Assembly (NCBI RefSeq): GCF_003148625.1
Contig: NZ_QGGO01000001.1
Location: 248,001 to 312,000, forward strand
DNA length: 64,000 bases
Reading direction: 5' to 3'
Origin: Arcicella aurantiaca
GTDB lineage: Bacteria; Bacteroidota; Bacteroidia; Cytophagales; Spirosomataceae
A program made the translations under genes and the position numbers. A model generated the notes under the pieces. It ran no database searches and was not told the DNA's origin. It saw nothing but the letters and a program-made list of their open reading frames with translations. Below are positions 26,909 to 35,221 of the stretch, piece after piece (position 1 is the stretch's first letter; each line of letters starts with the position of its first letter).

Positions 26909-28303
26909 TTATTTTTCAAAGATTTCAGAAAGTCTGTGAGTTGGCAAAAGTTCAAAACTCAAATTGGTATTTTTTACTGTTTTAGATTCGTTTTGTTCAA
27001 AAGGTTTTTCGTCGAATCTAAATTTATTTACGCCCACCATCACCGACTGATTTTCGGTCAACGAGTTTTGTAAATATTCAAAATTTTCCTTGATACTGTT
27101 TTGAATAATGTTTTTCTGGAACGCTTCAATTATACCACCTTCATTTTCAATTTCTGTTAAAATATTGAAGGCTTCTTCGGCTAATTGAAATGTCAAACTT
27201 TCAATAAAATAACTTCCTGCCGAGGGGTCAATGACTTTATCGAGATAGCTTTCTTCTTTCAAAATTGTAGAAATATTGCGAGCAATTCTACGGCTAAAAT
27301 CGTCAGATTCTTGATAAGTGTCATCATACGCACGCACGCTCAAAGCATCACAACCACCAATAATTGCCGACATCGCTTCGGTGGTTGCTCGTAACATATT
27401 GGTATTGGGTGTGATAGAAGAATTATAAAAAGATGAAGTGATACAGTGAATAGAAATGCCCAAATATTTTTCATCGGTTAGTCCGTAGCCTTCGGTTAAA
27501 ATTTTCTTCCAAAGGAATTTCAAGGCTCTGATTTTAGCAATTTCTCCAAAATAGTTTGTTCCAACTGAAATAGAGAATTCTATTTTTTGTACAATTTCTT
27601 GTAAGTCAATATTTTGCTCCGAAAGTTTGTCAATAACCTCAATAGCAGAGCCAAGTGTATAGGCTATTTCCTGTGCAATATTTGCCCCTGCATTATGGAA
27701 GGAATGACTACTAATTGTAATACCTTTGAAGTACGGATGATTTTGTATTTTTCCAAGAATATTTGCTTGGTTTTTCCAATCTTCGCTTGTCAGAATACCC
27801 TGTGTGAAATATCTTTCAAGTATATCGTTTATGATTCCACCTTTCCATAAATAAGGAGCGATGATTTGTAACTCATTTACTAATTTTAAGTAGTTATTTT
27901 CAACTTTAAAAAAAAATGGTGTATCAGATAGTTTGATATTACTTAACAATTTCTTAATTTCAATCTCCGAAATCGACACGCCACTAAAATCAATCAGAAA
28001 AGAATTTGCTCCCGCATATAAAGAGTTGATAATCAGTTGATTAGTTTCTTTTCCAGACTTGAACTTAATTATTTCCCGATTATTCCAAATTTTTGTAAAA
28101 CCTTGAAATTGAGATTGTTGTACAATTTTTAAAGGCAATTTATTGATATTTTGACTATCTGCATAGCTCGAAACTTTGTTTTTTATATCAATTTGCCATG
28201 TTATTGTTTTATCAAAATCTTTACCTTTCAAGTCTTTAATAACTTGTTGTTTCCATTGCTCTTGAGCATGGTTTACAAAATTTTGGAAGAGTTGATTTTT
28301 CAT
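26909..28303 (-). CDS. mutA: Methylmalonyl-CoA mutase small (non-catalytic) subunit, without cobalamin-like domain
   Basis: This 464-residue protein matches the barrel domain of methylmalonyl-CoA mutase small subunits (GANIAQEIAYTLGSAIE, IDPSAGSYFIESLTFQLAE, MVGVNKFRF) and pairs with the large subunit encoded next. It ends where the barrel ends: the degenerate C-terminal cobalamin-like domain found in the roughly 620-residue actinobacterial and propionibacterial subunits is absent, a shorter form known in Bacteroidota. It is the first gene of the operon. A possible -7 box TAACTTTG lies at 28334-28341 on the minus strand, 31 bases before the start, without a good -33 partner. Confidence 0.92.
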   Translation of the reverse strand: MKNQLFQNFVNHAQEQWKQQVIKDLKGKDFDKTITWQIDIKNKVSSYADSQNINKLPLKIVQQSQFQGFTKIWNNREIIKFKSGKETNQLIINSLYAGANSFLIDFSGVSISEIEIKKLLSNIKLSDTPFFFKVENNYLKLVNELQIIAPYLWKGGIINDILERYFTQGILTSEDWKNQANILGKIQNHPYFKGITISSHSFHNAGANIAQEIAYTLGSAIEVIDKLSEQNIDLQEIVQKIEFSISVGTNYFGEIAKIRALKFLWKKILTEGYGLTDEKYLGISIHCITSSFYNSSITPNTNMLRATTEAMSAIIGGCDALSVRAYDDTYQESDDFSRRIARNISTILKEESYLDKVIDPSAGSYFIESLTFQLAEEAFNILTEIENEGGIIEAFQKNIIQNSIKENFEYLQNSLTENQSVMVGVNKFRFDEKPFEQNESKTVKNTNLSFELLPTHRLSEIFEK

Positions 28304-28625
28304 AAAATTTTATAAAATTGTTTTTTAATTTTTCAAAGTTAATTAAAATTACCATTTTAGATTATTTTAAACAAAGAATCCCCTAAAGTTACTATTTACG
28401 TCCTTACTGTTGTATTATTCTAAGAAGTATTGTAAAAGTTGTATTTCAACTTTCCAGTTTTAGAAAAAAATGAAAAAAATAGGTTCATCACGACCAAAAA
28501 AAGTGCTATTTTTGTCCTCTGCTGGAAAGTAAATATTTGTATTTTTTCTCTTTAGTCGCCAATTAATTGAAAATCAGATATTTGAATCTCTCGCTTGTCC
28601 AGTGCCGCTATTTTTAGAAAATACC
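28304..28625. other. Divergent promoter region between mutA and dnaA; no DnaA boxes seen
   Basis: This gap holds a TATTTTTG match to the Bacteroidota -7 box at 28507-28514, in place for dnaA with a 5' leader of about 105 bases, though the expected -33 TTTG is only TTCA. On the other strand TAACTTTG (28334-28341) could serve mutA. I found no TTATCCACA-like DnaA boxes here or just after dnaA, so there is no sequence support for an origin at this place. Confidence 0.45.
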
Positions 28626-30068
28626 ATGTACCCTACTTACCAACCAGATGCAAGACAAATCTGGATTAAATGTCTTGAAGTTATACATAAAGAGATAAAC
28701 GAACAAAGTTTTAAAACTTGGTTCGAACCCATCGTTCCTTTAAAAGTAACGAATCAAACTTTATCTATTCAAGTGCCAAGCCAATTCTTCTATGAGTGGC
28801 TTGAGGAAAACTATATTCATGTATTACGTAAGGCGATTGACTATGCAATGGGTAGAAATGGAATGTTGGAATATTCGATAATTGTGGATAAAGGCGATAA
28901 AAAAAATCCACCCATTGCTTATAATGTTCCGAATCAAAAACCTACTGTTCCTGTTCAAGCCCAAAAAAGACCTGAACCAACGGTTTATGAAAGTCCATTT
29001 CAATTAAAAGATTTAGATTCATTAGATTTAGATTCATACCTAAATCCGCATTATACTTTTGACAATTTCGTAGAAGGAGATTGTAACCGTTTGGGACGTT
29101 CGGCGGGTTTAGCCGTTGCTCAACGTCCGGGAGTTACTTCATTTAACCCTTTGATGATTTATGGTAGCGTTGGATTGGGTAAAACTCACTTGATTCAGGC
29201 GATTGGAAATTATATTAAAAACACACACGCTAACAAGTTTGTGTTGTATGTAACTTCCGAAAAATTCTGTAATCAATTTATTAATGCCATTAAAAACAAT
29301 ACACTTCAAGCATTTACCAATTTTTATATGCAAGTTGATGTGTTGATTATTGACGATGTTCAGTTTTTGGCAGGTAAAGAAAAAACACAGGAATCTTTTT
29401 TCCATATTTTTAATCATTTGCATCAATCTGGAAAGCAAATCATTATGTCGTCTGACAGACCTCCAAGAGAATTGGCAGGAATGCAAGATAGATTACTTTC
29501 AAGATTTAAGTGGGGATTAACAGCCGATGTACAACAACCTGATTTTGAGACTCGTATCGCTATTATTCAAAAGAAATTGCAAGCCGATGGAATTTATATT
29601 GAAGATAAAGTAATAGAATATTTAGCTCATAGCATTGATACCAACGTCCGTGAAATGGAAGGAGTAATTGTTTCTTTAATGGCTCATGCTTCTTTGAATA
29701 GAAAGGAAATTGATATGGATTTGGCTCGTGCTACGCTGAAAAATATCGTTGTTGATAATGAAAAAGAAGTAACAGTTGATACAATTTTGGATGCCGTTAC
29801 TCAACATTTTGAAGTAAATATGAGCGACTTGAAAAGTAAAAGTCGTAAAAAAGAAACCGTTTTCCCAAGACAAGTTGCCATGTATTTAATGAAAGAATTT
29901 ACAAATTTGCCATTAAAATCAATTGGTTATCATTTTGGCGGACGTGACCACAGTACCGTAATCCATGCAGTTCAAACCATCAGTGATATGCTTGAAACGG
30001 ATAAAGACGTTGAAAAAACAATGCAGAAATTATACAAATACTTTAACAGAGTACGAGTTAAAGCCTAA
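28626..30068 (+). CDS. dnaA: Chromosomal replication initiator DnaA
   Basis: DnaA is the AAA+ ATPase that melts the replication origin. The 480-residue product has the N-terminal helicase-loading domain (residues 1-90, with INEQSFKTWFEPI), a short linker, the AAA+ domain with Walker A GSVGLGKTHL and Walker B LIIDDVQFLAG, and the C-terminal DNA-binding domain with GGRDHSTVIHA. I take the ATG at 28626; a GTG at 28602 is in frame but adds an unconserved tail. dnaN is not next to it, which is common in Bacteroidota. A hairpin terminator follows at 30185-30222. Confidence 0.97.
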   Translation: MYPTYQPDARQIWIKCLEVIHKEINEQSFKTWFEPIVPLKVTNQTLSIQVPSQFFYEWLEENYIHVLRKAIDYAMGRNGMLEYSIIVDKGDKKNPPIAYNVPNQKPTVPVQAQKRPEPTVYESPFQLKDLDSLDLDSYLNPHYTFDNFVEGDCNRLGRSAGLAVAQRPGVTSFNPLMIYGSVGLGKTHLIQAIGNYIKNTHANKFVLYVTSEKFCNQFINAIKNNTLQAFTNFYMQVDVLIIDDVQFLAGKEKTQESFFHIFNHLHQSGKQIIMSSDRPPRELAGMQDRLLSRFKWGLTADVQQPDFETRIAIIQKKLQADGIYIEDKVIEYLAHSIDTNVREMEGVIVSLMAHASLNRKEIDMDLARATLKNIVVDNEKEVTVDTILDAVTQHFEVNMSDLKSKSRKKETVFPRQVAMYLMKEFTNLPLKSIGYHFGGRDHSTVIHAVQTISDMLETDKDVEKTMQKLYKYFNRVRVKA

Positions 30069-30184
30069 TAATTGGGTAATCCGTCAAAGCCTCTGATTTT
30101 TTACTGACCTGATTTTATAGATTTGTTCAGTTTTGGTTTTCATAAATTACTTTTTAATAATTCTGAACTATAATCTTTGCTTTC

Positions 30185-30222
30185 CCGTAAGGTTGTTTCA
30201 TTTTTTTGATTCAATCTTACGG
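30185..30222 (+). terminator. Terminator after dnaA
   Basis: CCGTAAGGTTG (30185-30195) pairs with CAATCTTACGG (30212-30222) with one G-T wobble around a 16-base loop, followed by ATTTTTTTT. This is a good intrinsic terminator for dnaA. Confidence 0.75.
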
Positions 30223-30273
30223 ATTTTTTTTATCTTAGTAACGCTAAATAAATCTTTAAATCAACAAAGTTCT

Positions 30274-30582
30274 ATGAGAAAAAAAACACTATTGCTTTTG
30301 ATAATGCTGTTGTTTGTCATAACTCAGTCTAAAGCTATTGGAATGAAAAGCATTGACCCAATGCGGCAAATACAAATGGATAATTACGAATGGATGGTTG
30401 ATAATCCGAAAGGCAAATTGAAAATACGTTTTGTACGTAATGAAGATAAATCGTCTGATACTACTAATAAACCGAAGGGATTTTTTGGGAAACTGAAAAG
30501 TGTAGTGAATATGATTTTTGATGCTTCTGATAATCCTCCTTTTAAAGTAGAAATTGTCAGAGAAAAAGAGAAGAAAAATTAA
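30274..30582 (+). CDS. Small exported hypothetical protein
   Basis: I do not recognise this 102-residue protein. It has a clean signal peptide (residues 1-21, MRKKTLLLLIMLLF then TQSKA) and a short hydrophilic mature part rich in Lys and Asp with an amphipathic PKGFFGKLKSVVNMIFDAS stretch. The start is the ATG at 30274; the frame is open back to 30133 but that part lies over the dnaA terminator. A weak promoter-like pair, TTTG at 30205-30208 and TATCTTAG at 30231-30238, sits before it. It converges with the OmpA-family gene, with two hairpins in the gap. Confidence 0.6.
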   Translation: MRKKTLLLLIMLLFVITQSKAIGMKSIDPMRQIQMDNYEWMVDNPKGKLKIRFVRNEDKSSDTTNKPKGFFGKLKSVVNMIFDASDNPPFKVEIVREKEKKN

Positions 30583-30594
30583 CAGATTTGGTGG

Positions 30595-30628
30595 AACTTC
30601 CCGAAAGTTCTAAAACTTTCGGGAAGTT
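30595..30628. repeat. AACTTCCCGAAAGTT palindrome
   Basis: Fifteen-base arms at 30595-30609 and 30614-30628 pair perfectly around a four-base loop. It is a relative of the palindrome at 2807-2839, which also stands beside a stop codon. Confidence 0.75.
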
Positions 30629-30682
30629 GAAATGAAAGTTGTTAAGAAATAACAGCCTATTTCTTAACAACTTTCATTTCAA
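30627..30682. repeat. 25-bp inverted repeat that copies the 3' end of the OmpA-family gene
   Basis: Positions 30627-30651 are the exact inverse complement of 30658-30682, separated by six bases. The right arm is the last eight codons and stop of the OmpA-family gene (EMKVVKK then TAG). The gene's own coding end is therefore duplicated in inverse orientation just outside it, making a strong hairpin. Confidence 0.85.
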
Positions 30683-32033
30683 TTCTACGGTTTTTAGCTT
30701 TTCCTTCTTCAGTTGCATTTGATGCAATTGGATTTAAAGCACCTTTTCCCGCAAAATCAATTCTTAAATCTTGAACTCCGTTTGCTACCAATAAATTTTT
30801 AACGGCAAATGCACGTTTGAACGATAATTTACGGTTTTGCAAAGAATCTCCAGTATTGTCCGTGTAGCCAATCAGTTTAACTTGTACACGTGGATAGGCA
30901 GACATAATTTTGGCTAAATCTTGAACCGTTTTTTCTGAACCTGCAACCAAAGTATTGGTGTTAGATTCAAAATTAAGGTTGTCAAAAGTAAACGATTGAT
31001 TTGCTTTTGCACTGCTATCTGTTAAATATTTAGCAAACTTAAAGTTGAAAGAACCTTCCGTTAAATCCACTTTTTGTCCATTTGGTAAGCTAATACCAAC
31101 GGCAGTTGTAGTAGGAACAGTAACTGCGGCAGCACTTGAATCAACTTTAACTGCTGCGGAGTCTTTCGTTAAATTGGTGGTATCAATTTTGGCATTTGTA
31201 ACTTGCTCTAATTGTGCAGAATCTGGTTCTACCTTTGACGAACTTAAACTACTCCAATCGTAATTTGCTGCAAAATAACCAATACCTCCTAATACTGCTG
31301 CAATTAAAATAGTTGGCAGTAACCATTTAGGTATTGACATTCCACTTCCTTCTTCACTGTCATAATCTTTGTTAGAATATGTTACTTCTCTGTGTTCTGT
31401 TGGTTTGTTTACAGGTGGTGTTGGAATACCATTAGATTTAATTCCTCCTGGAGCAAATTGTACAGGTTTAATTTCTTCACTCAAGAAAGTACTTAAGCCT
31501 AATACGTCAATCATTTTAGTTTGTAGATTCTCTGGTGTTTCATCCAAAAGAATACTTCTTTGGTCTAACAAAGTATTGGCAAGCCCTGCTTTATCTAAAT
31601 TTTGAGTGGCAACCATTTTACCCAATTTGCCCACAACGATAGGAGCAACAATTGATAAAAGTGAGGTAGCTGATGAATTTCTTACGCCCGCAAATTGTGA
31701 AATCATGGTAGCGATAGAACTCTTTTTATCAGGCAAAAGCATACTCACTAAGCCATTTCCTTTTTCTACAACTTGAGCAAAATTATCTTTATTATTTACT
31801 AAATTTCCGATTTGCTCAATGATACTTCCGTCATGATTTCCTTTCTTTACTACATTCATGAGCGTAGTTGCACCTGCTTCATTTGAGGCTCTTTTCATTA
31901 ATCCCCCAACAAAAGTTGGAATCAAACCTTCAATTGCAGTTTTTACTTTATCTTCTTTCTCTCCAAGTAGATTTGAGGCTTTGTTGGCAACATCCCCTAA
32001 TAATAGTTCTTTTAACTCTCCAAATAAGTTCAT
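30657..32033 (-). CDS. DUF937 plus OmpA-domain cell-envelope protein
   Basis: This 458-residue protein joins two known domains. Residues 1-190 form a DUF937 region of helices (LFGELKELLLGDVANKAS, GLIPTFVGGLMKRA). One membrane segment follows at about residues 235-255 (WLLPTILIAAVLGGIGYFA), then a low-complexity linker, then an OmpA C-terminal peptidoglycan-binding domain (about 330-455) with IGYTDNTGD and NRKLSFKRA. The topology implies that the DUF937 part faces the cytoplasm and the OmpA part binds the cell wall. I use the ATG at 32033; a TTG two codons before is in frame. A -7 box TAATTTTG lies at 32064-32071. Confidence 0.85.
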   Translation of the reverse strand: MNLFGELKELLLGDVANKASNLLGEKEDKVKTAIEGLIPTFVGGLMKRASNEAGATTLMNVVKKGNHDGSIIEQIGNLVNNKDNFAQVVEKGNGLVSMLLPDKKSSIATMISQFAGVRNSSATSLLSIVAPIVVGKLGKMVATQNLDKAGLANTLLDQRSILLDETPENLQTKMIDVLGLSTFLSEEIKPVQFAPGGIKSNGIPTPPVNKPTEHREVTYSNKDYDSEEGSGMSIPKWLLPTILIAAVLGGIGYFAANYDWSSLSSSKVEPDSAQLEQVTNAKIDTTNLTKDSAAVKVDSSAAAVTVPTTTAVGISLPNGQKVDLTEGSFNFKFAKYLTDSSAKANQSFTFDNLNFESNTNTLVAGSEKTVQDLAKIMSAYPRVQVKLIGYTDNTGDSLQNRKLSFKRAFAVKNLLVANGVQDLRIDFAGKGALNPIASNATEEGKAKNRRIEMKVVKK

Positions 32034-32167
32034 ACTCAATTTTTTAAATTCTTAATCATTATTCAAAATTACAATCAATTCTATAAAATCCATTCAATTT
32101 TATACCTCTATATTAAAGCAATCCTTTAAAATTTTAATAAAAACGTAATTATCTACGTTGCAAGCAC

Positions 32168-32175
32168 TAATTTTG
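32168..32175 (+). promoter_or_regulatory. Possible -7 box for hisB
   Basis: TAATTTTG fits the Bacteroidota -7 consensus TAnnTTTG and lies 37 bases before the hisB start. No TTTG is found at the -33 place. Just upstream, AACGTA and TACGTT (32142-32159) form an 18-base palindrome that could be an operator. Confidence 0.4.
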
Positions 32176-32212
32176 TAGTCCATTTCTGCCAAAAAGCAGC
32201 TAAGATTATTTT

Positions 32213-33334
32213 ATGAAAAAAATATTATTTATTGACCGTGATGGTACTATTATCGTTGAACCTCCTATCGACTTTCAAGTTGACTCGCTTGAGAAATTAG
32301 CTTTTCTTCCTAAAGCTATTTCAAATCTTAGAAAAATTGCGGAAGAATCTGACTACGAATTAGTTATGGTAACGAATCAGGATGGATTGGGAACAGACTC
32401 TTTTCCAGAAGATACGTTTTGGTTGCCACAAAATAAAATGATGGAAATTCTCGAAGGAGAAAATATCCATTTTTCGGCAATACACATTGACCGTACTTTT
32501 GAACATGAAAATGCTCCGACACGTAAACCAAGAACGGGAATGTTGGATAAATATTTTGATGAATCAGAATATGATTTGAAAAATTCTTTTGTTTTAGGAG
32601 ACAGACTTACTGATGTGCAATTGGCGATTAATCTTGGAGCAAAAGCTATTTATTTAGGAGATAAATCTTTTGATAATGCTGAGCAAGAAACGGCAACTGC
32701 TTTATCGTCAAAAGATTGGGACGAAATCTATCAATTCTTGCGTTTACCTGAGCGTAAGGCTTCTGTTGAAAGAATTACGAAGGAAACAAAAATTTGGATT
32801 GACTTAAATCTTGACGGAAAAGGAAAATCTAATATCGAAACAGGTTTAGGTTTCTTTGACCACATGCTCGACCAATTAGCGAAACATTCAGGGGCTGATT
32901 TGACAGTAAAAGTTGACGGAGATTTACACATCGACGAACATCACACCATTGAAGATACTGCTTTAGCTTTGGGTGAAGCGTATTTGAAGGCATTAGGAGA
33001 TAAAAAAGGAATTACTCGTTACGGATTTTATTTATTGCCAATGGACGAAGCTCTGGTTCATGCAGCGATTGATTTTTCTGGAAGAAATTGGATGGTTTGG
33101 GATGCTAAATTCTCTCGTGAAAAAATTGGAGAAATGCCAACCGAAATGTTCTTTCACTTCTTTAAATCATTTACAGATACGGCAAAATGTAATTTGAACA
33201 TCAAAGCCGATGCTGATAATGAACACCATAAAATAGAGGCAATTTTCAAGGCATTTGCCAAAGCTATTAAAATGGCAACGAAGAGAGAAATTAAAGATTT
33301 AGATATTTTACCTTCAACAAAGGGTGTTTTGTAG
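32213..33334 (+). CDS. hisB: Bifunctional histidinol-phosphatase / imidazoleglycerol-phosphate dehydratase
   Basis: HisB carries out two steps of histidine synthesis. Residues 1-170 are the HAD phosphatase domain, with the nucleophile motif DRDGTI; residues 175-373 are the dehydratase domain, with the metal ligands in [27 protein letters not shown] and [15 protein letters not shown]. The length is right for the fused form. The zinc-loop cysteines of E. coli HisB are replaced in the matching stretch ([19 protein letters not shown] contains no cysteine), so the phosphatase half probably binds no zinc. The gene stands alone, with no other his gene beside it. Confidence 0.95.
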   Translation: MKKILFIDRDGTIIVEPPIDFQVDSLEKLAFLPKAISNLRKIAEESDYELVMVTNQDGLGTDSFPEDTFWLPQNKMMEILEGENIHFSAIHIDRTFEHENAPTRKPRTGMLDKYFDESEYDLKNSFVLGDRLTDVQLAINLGAKAIYLGDKSFDNAEQETATALSSKDWDEIYQFLRLPERKASVERITKETKIWIDLNLDGKGKSNIETGLGFFDHMLDQLAKHSGADLTVKVDGDLHIDEHHTIEDTALALGEAYLKALGDKKGITRYGFYLLPMDEALVHAAIDFSGRNWMVWDAKFSREKIGEMPTEMFFHFFKSFTDTAKCNLNIKADADNEHHKIEAIFKAFAKAIKMATKREIKDLDILPSTKGVL

Positions 33335-33406
33335 ATTTTATTGAAAGAATTTGAAGGATAATGAATTTTTAACCTTCATTTTTTTAAACTTTATTTTTCT
33401 ATGATT

Positions 33407-33414
33407 TATCTTTG
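33407..33414 (+). promoter_or_regulatory. Possible -7 box before the 38-residue protein gene
   Basis: TATCTTTG is a full match to TAnnTTTG and lies 45 bases before the ATG at 33459. The -33 region is T-rich without a clear TTTG. Confidence 0.4.
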
Positions 33415-33458
33415 TCATATTATTATTTAGAAAATTTCACAATCAAAAACATAAAATC

Positions 33459-33575
33459 ATGACTGATACAGTTTTCGGAACATACCTTGCTTGGGCTTTT
33501 TATATTGCATTGTTTACAGCATCTGGATTTGTAGGTGTAAAATTGCAAAAAATCTATAACGAAAGAGGTAAGTAG
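33459..33575 (+). CDS. 38-residue single-span membrane protein
   Basis: A 38-codon frame encodes one predicted membrane helix (TYLAWAFYIALFTASGFVGV, about residues 8-27) with a short basic tail KLQKIYNERGK. I know of no named family. Three things support a real gene: a TATCTTTG box 45 bases upstream, an AAAATCATG start context like that of its neighbours, and an inverted repeat that begins exactly at the base after its TAG, as these repeats do at other gene ends here. It could be an accessory subunit of a membrane complex, but no partner is evident. Confidence 0.6.
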   Translation: MTDTVFGTYLAWAFYIALFTASGFVGVKLQKIYNERGK

Positions 33576-33650
33576 TTTTATCAGTGAACAGTTATCAGTA
33601 AACAGTTTATGTAAGAGTAGCTGTTTACTGATAACTGTTTACTGTTTAAA
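33576..33650. repeat. Stop-to-stop heptamer inverted repeat (CAGTAAA type)
   Basis: Arms at 33576-33605 and 33621-33650 pair with three mismatches in 30. Units such as CAGTTAT and CAGTAAA repeat every seven bases. The left arm begins right after the stop of the small gene and the right arm contains the hslU stop codon (33646-33648). Confidence 0.82.
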
Positions 33651-35043
33651 GAATATATTGGCTTAAATCTCTATTCTTCACCATTCCTCCGAGTCTCTCT
33701 GTTACCAATTCTTTCGAAATTATCACCTTTTCATTTGGCATAATTACATCTGGAATATCAAACATAATGTCGTTCAATAAATGAGACATTACGGTTTGTA
33801 AACGTCTTGCTCCAATATTTTCAACTTCGGCATTCACGGCAAAAGCTATACGTGCAATTTCTGCTAAAGCTTCATCAGTAAAAGAAAGTTCAACACCTTC
33901 GGCACTCAATAAAGCTTCGTATTGTCTTGTTAAAGCACTTTTTGGCTCTTTCAAAATTCTATAAAAATCTTCTTCTTTTAAACTTTGAAGTTCCACACGA
34001 ATTGGAAAACGTCCTTGTAATTCTGGAATTAAATCACTTGGTTTTGATACGTGAAAAGCACCCGCAGCGATAAACAAAACGTGGTCTGTATTGATAACGC
34101 CATATTTTGTATTAACACTTGAACCTTCTACAATTGGCAATAAATCACGCTGAACACCTTCACGACTTACGTCTGCACCTCCGCCATTTCCACTACGTGA
34201 ATTAGCAATTTTGTCAATTTCGTCGATAAAGATAATTCCTAAGTTTTCGGCTTTTCTGATAGCTTCCTCCTTTACTTCGTCCATATCAATCAATTTGGCA
34301 GATTCTTCTTCCAAAAGAATTTTGCGAGCATCGGCGATGGTAATTTTTCGTTTTTTCTCACGCTTTGGCAACATTCCGCCAATCATTTCTTGAATATTCA
34401 TCATTGACATTTCATCAATTGGACCGCCCATAACCCCAATGTTTGGAGAATTTGACGAACGAACCTCAATATCAATTTTACGATTTTCAAGCTCTCCTCT
34501 GCGTAATTTTTCTCTGAACAATTCACGAGTTTTATGATTCAACTCTTCGTCAGATTCTATTACTTCGGATTGATTTTCATTTTTATCACCTTTCTTTTTC
34601 TTGCCAGTTTTACCCATTGCAGGCACAAGAGCTTCAACAATAATTTCTTCGACTATTTCTAATGCTCTTTCTTTCACGGCTTCTTTCTTGGTAGATTGAA
34701 CCAAATGGACAGACGATTCTACCAAATCACGCACCATTGATTCTACGTCACGCCCAACGTAACCAACTTCTGTAAATTTAGAAGCTTCCACCTTGGTGAA
34801 TGGAGCGTCAGCTAATTTGGCTAAACGACGAGCAATTTCAGTTTTACCGACTCCCGTTGAACCTATCATGAGAATATTGTTGGGCGTAATTTCCTTTTGC
34901 ATTACTATTGGAGCATTCATACGTCTCCAACGGTTACGAAGGGCAATAGCTACATTTTTCTTAGCATCATTTTGTCCGATGATGTATTTGTCGAGTTCAG
35001 CAACAATCTGCTTAGGGGTTAAAGAATCTAAGTTTATGGTCAT
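33646..35043 (-). CDS. hslU: ATP-dependent protease ATPase subunit HslU
   Basis: HslU is the AAA+ unfoldase that feeds substrates to the HslV peptidase. The 465-residue product has Walker A GSTGVGKTEIARRLAKLA, the pore motif GYVGRDVES, a charged intermediate domain (about residues 110-235), Walker B GIIFIDEIDKIA, and the C-terminal tail RDLSQYIL that docks into HslV. The ATG at 35043 is standard. hslV is not in the window, so the pair is split here. The stop codon lies within the inverted repeat shared with the small upstream-converging gene. Confidence 0.96.
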   Translation of the reverse strand: MTINLDSLTPKQIVAELDKYIIGQNDAKKNVAIALRNRWRRMNAPIVMQKEITPNNILMIGSTGVGKTEIARRLAKLADAPFTKVEASKFTEVGYVGRDVESMVRDLVESSVHLVQSTKKEAVKERALEIVEEIIVEALVPAMGKTGKKKKGDKNENQSEVIESDEELNHKTRELFREKLRRGELENRKIDIEVRSSNSPNIGVMGGPIDEMSMMNIQEMIGGMLPKREKKRKITIADARKILLEEESAKLIDMDEVKEEAIRKAENLGIIFIDEIDKIANSRSGNGGGADVSREGVQRDLLPIVEGSSVNTKYGVINTDHVLFIAAGAFHVSKPSDLIPELQGRFPIRVELQSLKEEDFYRILKEPKSALTRQYEALLSAEGVELSFTDEALAEIARIAFAVNAEVENIGARRLQTVMSHLLNDIMFDIPDVIMPNEKVIISKELVTERLGGMVKNRDLSQYIL

Positions 35044-35221
35044 GTTTTTTACAGCTTTTGCGAATAGCTGTTAGCATTTTAAATTGTATAAATGTTGTCA
35101 GATGTATAAAATCGGGTGGTGTTTGATTGTGTTGTAACAGCTTGATTAATAGCAAGTTCCAACACTAAACGCTAACACCTAAATCCCAACCGCTACTTAT
35201 TGACAAATAATGAAAGCAAAA

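Noticed and set aside
28304-30270. A replication origin beside dnaA
   Set aside because: No TTATCCACA-like boxes or AT-rich 13-mer arrays were found on either side of dnaA. In Bacteroidota dnaA is often away from oriC.
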